From Candidatus Altimarinota bacterium (GTDB taxonomy: Bacteria; Patescibacteriota; Gracilibacteria; BD1-5; UBA2023): a stretch of DNA of 6,812 nucleotides. The stretch is taken from NCBI GenBank assembly GCA_947373235.1, contig CANBWW010000052.1, positions 1-6,812 of the forward strand, written 5' to 3'. The stretch's first letter is position 1, and each line of letters starts with the position of its first letter. Positions 5,579-6,812 of the stretch are shown here, piece by piece. A program made the translations under genes and the position numbers. The notes under the pieces were generated by a model that saw nothing but the letters and a program-made list of their open reading frames with translations, ran no database searches and was not told the origin of the DNA.

Positions 5579-6812
5579 ATGCAACTTACGAAGACTTTAC
5601 TTCATACCACGGACACGTATATAAAAAAACTCAAAGATGCTGGCGTCGAGACGGTTTCAGATTTTTTATCGATTTTCCCACGCGATCATGAGGATAAGAG
5701 TGATGTGATCACACGATTTGCCCTTGTTGATATCCGTGAGAAGCAAGCGATCGAGTGTCGTATCGAGCTCCTTACCAGTGAGATGACACGGAATAAGAAG
5801 CTCCTGATAAAAGCGGTGATCGAAGATACTGATGGCTCGTATGCAGAAGCTGTGTGGTTCAATCAGCGACAAATCCTTTCGAAATTTTCACAAGGACAAA
5901 AAGTACTTCTCTATGGAAAGCCGAAATATGAATATGGTCGTCTGACTTTCCCTTCTCCCGATATGGAACATATTTCTCCAAAACGCCAAGAAATCGTACC
6001 TGTCTATTCCGATGTGAACTATATTCCTGGAAGTTGGATCCGTGAAAAAATGCAATTTCTCAGATCATATATTCCAGATCTTGATATCCTCGATCCTCTG
6101 CCGAAAGAGATTCGTAGTAAAAAAGCGATGCGAAACTATAGTGAGAGTGTTCGCGCACTTCACTTTCCCACTTCCCTGTCTGATTTCGAACAAGCAAAAT
6201 CAGAAATCGGTTATGCAGAACTTTTCTCATTTCAACGTATTGGAGTCGAGAAAAAATATGATCTCCGAAATGAAAGTCTCGGATTTGCTCCCGTACTTCC
6301 TCTCGATATCGAGCTGATAAAAGAGCTCATTACTGAGCTTCCCTTTCCTCTTACGAATAAGCAAAAGATCGTTCTTTTTCAAATCTTGAAAGATATGTGA
6401 GAACCTCATGCGATGGCACGACTTCTTCAGGGGGATGTAGGAACTGGAAAGACGGTGGTGGCACTTTTAGCAGCGATCCATGCATTTCTAGTATATAGAA
6501 AAAAAAACCCTGAAAATGATCTTCAGATCGCGATCATGGCGCCAACAGAAATATTGGCACGTCAGCATTTTATGGGAAATGAACCTTGGCTTATGAAACT
6601 CGGTATCCGTGCGGATCTGCTCGTCGGTTCTCTCACTCCTCGTATGAAGGAAGATGCTCGTGAACGACTTATGAGAGGACAGACGGATATTATTTTCGGA
6701 ACGCATGCCTTGATACAAGACTCAGTTCGATTTCATCATCTTTGATTTGTCGTCGTTGATGAACAACATCGATTCTGAGTTGAACAGAGAAAAGCTCTCG
6801 AAGAATACTGTT
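5579..6812 (+). CDS. recG: ATP-dependent DNA helicase RecG, 3'-truncated by the window edge (TGA read as Gly)
   Basis: RecG is a superfamily 2 helicase that remodels stalled forks and branched DNA in recombination repair. The first 411 residues are present; the full protein is usually near 700. The wedge/OB-fold domain is seen around WFNQRQILSKFSQGQKVLLYGKP, followed by PVYSD and the linker YAELFSFQ. The helicase domain follows with the Q-like segment FPLTNKQK, Walker A GDVGTGKT at 285-292, motif Ia APTEILARQH, GSLTPRMK, motif GTHALIQ, and the DEQH box at 394-397 followed by RFGVEQR. TGA codons at 6398, 6743 and 6776 encode Gly; the last lies in the nearly invariant RFG after DEQH. Promoter and start coincide. 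The remaining helicase motifs lie beyond the window. Confidence 0.96.

Overview
The window almost certainly comes from a bacterium that reads UGA as glycine (translation table 25), as in Gracilibacteria (BD1-5) and Absconditabacteria (SR1) of the candidate phyla radiation. I count 21 in-frame TGA codons in five recognisable genes. Several sit on glycines that are nearly invariant in their families, such as the GDSG motif of the WecA/MraY-like transferase and the DEQHRFG motif of RecG. Under the standard code every one of these genes would look shattered; under code 25 each is a single intact reading frame ending in TAA or TAG.

Layout. (1) 1-1401, the 3' two thirds of thrS, ending inside a terminator hairpin. 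(2) 1505-1948, a small DUF1761-like membrane protein with its own promoter and terminator. (3) 2030-2782, a DedA-family membrane protein, followed 17 bp later by (4) 2800-3921, a polyprenyl-phosphate sugar-phosphate transferase of the WecA/TagO/MraY superfamily; these two are probably cotranscribed. (5) 3963-4541 on the minus strand, an iron-type superoxide dismutase, convergent with gene 4 and sharing one bidirectional terminator with it. (6) 4647-5534, two tandem cassettes of matching design, each encoding a small basic protein I do not recognise. (7) 5579 to the window end, the 5' part of recG.

The most interesting part is the cassette pair. Each unit has a TTGACA/TATATT promoter with dyad symmetry, a near-identical 29-30 nt hairpin predicted to start at the first transcribed base, a strong Shine-Dalgarno site 7 nt before ATG, a small basic ORF without TGA codons, and a terminator built on AAAGACCAAC/GTTGGT. 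The two proteins hardly resemble each other, so the regulatory frame is better conserved than the coding part. In the second copy the promoter lies in a perfect 36-bp palindrome. None of the other genes whose start is visible has a Shine-Dalgarno site, and recG and sodB look leaderless.

The other genes look like ordinary housekeeping and envelope functions: translation (thrS), recombination repair (recG), oxidative defence (sodB), and membrane or surface glycan biogenesis (DedA and the transferase). There is no sign of CRISPR, IS elements, tRNA or rRNA. No gene-free stretch reaches 300 bp; the longest is the 194 bp between sodB and the first cassette ORF, which holds two promoters and the first leader hairpin.
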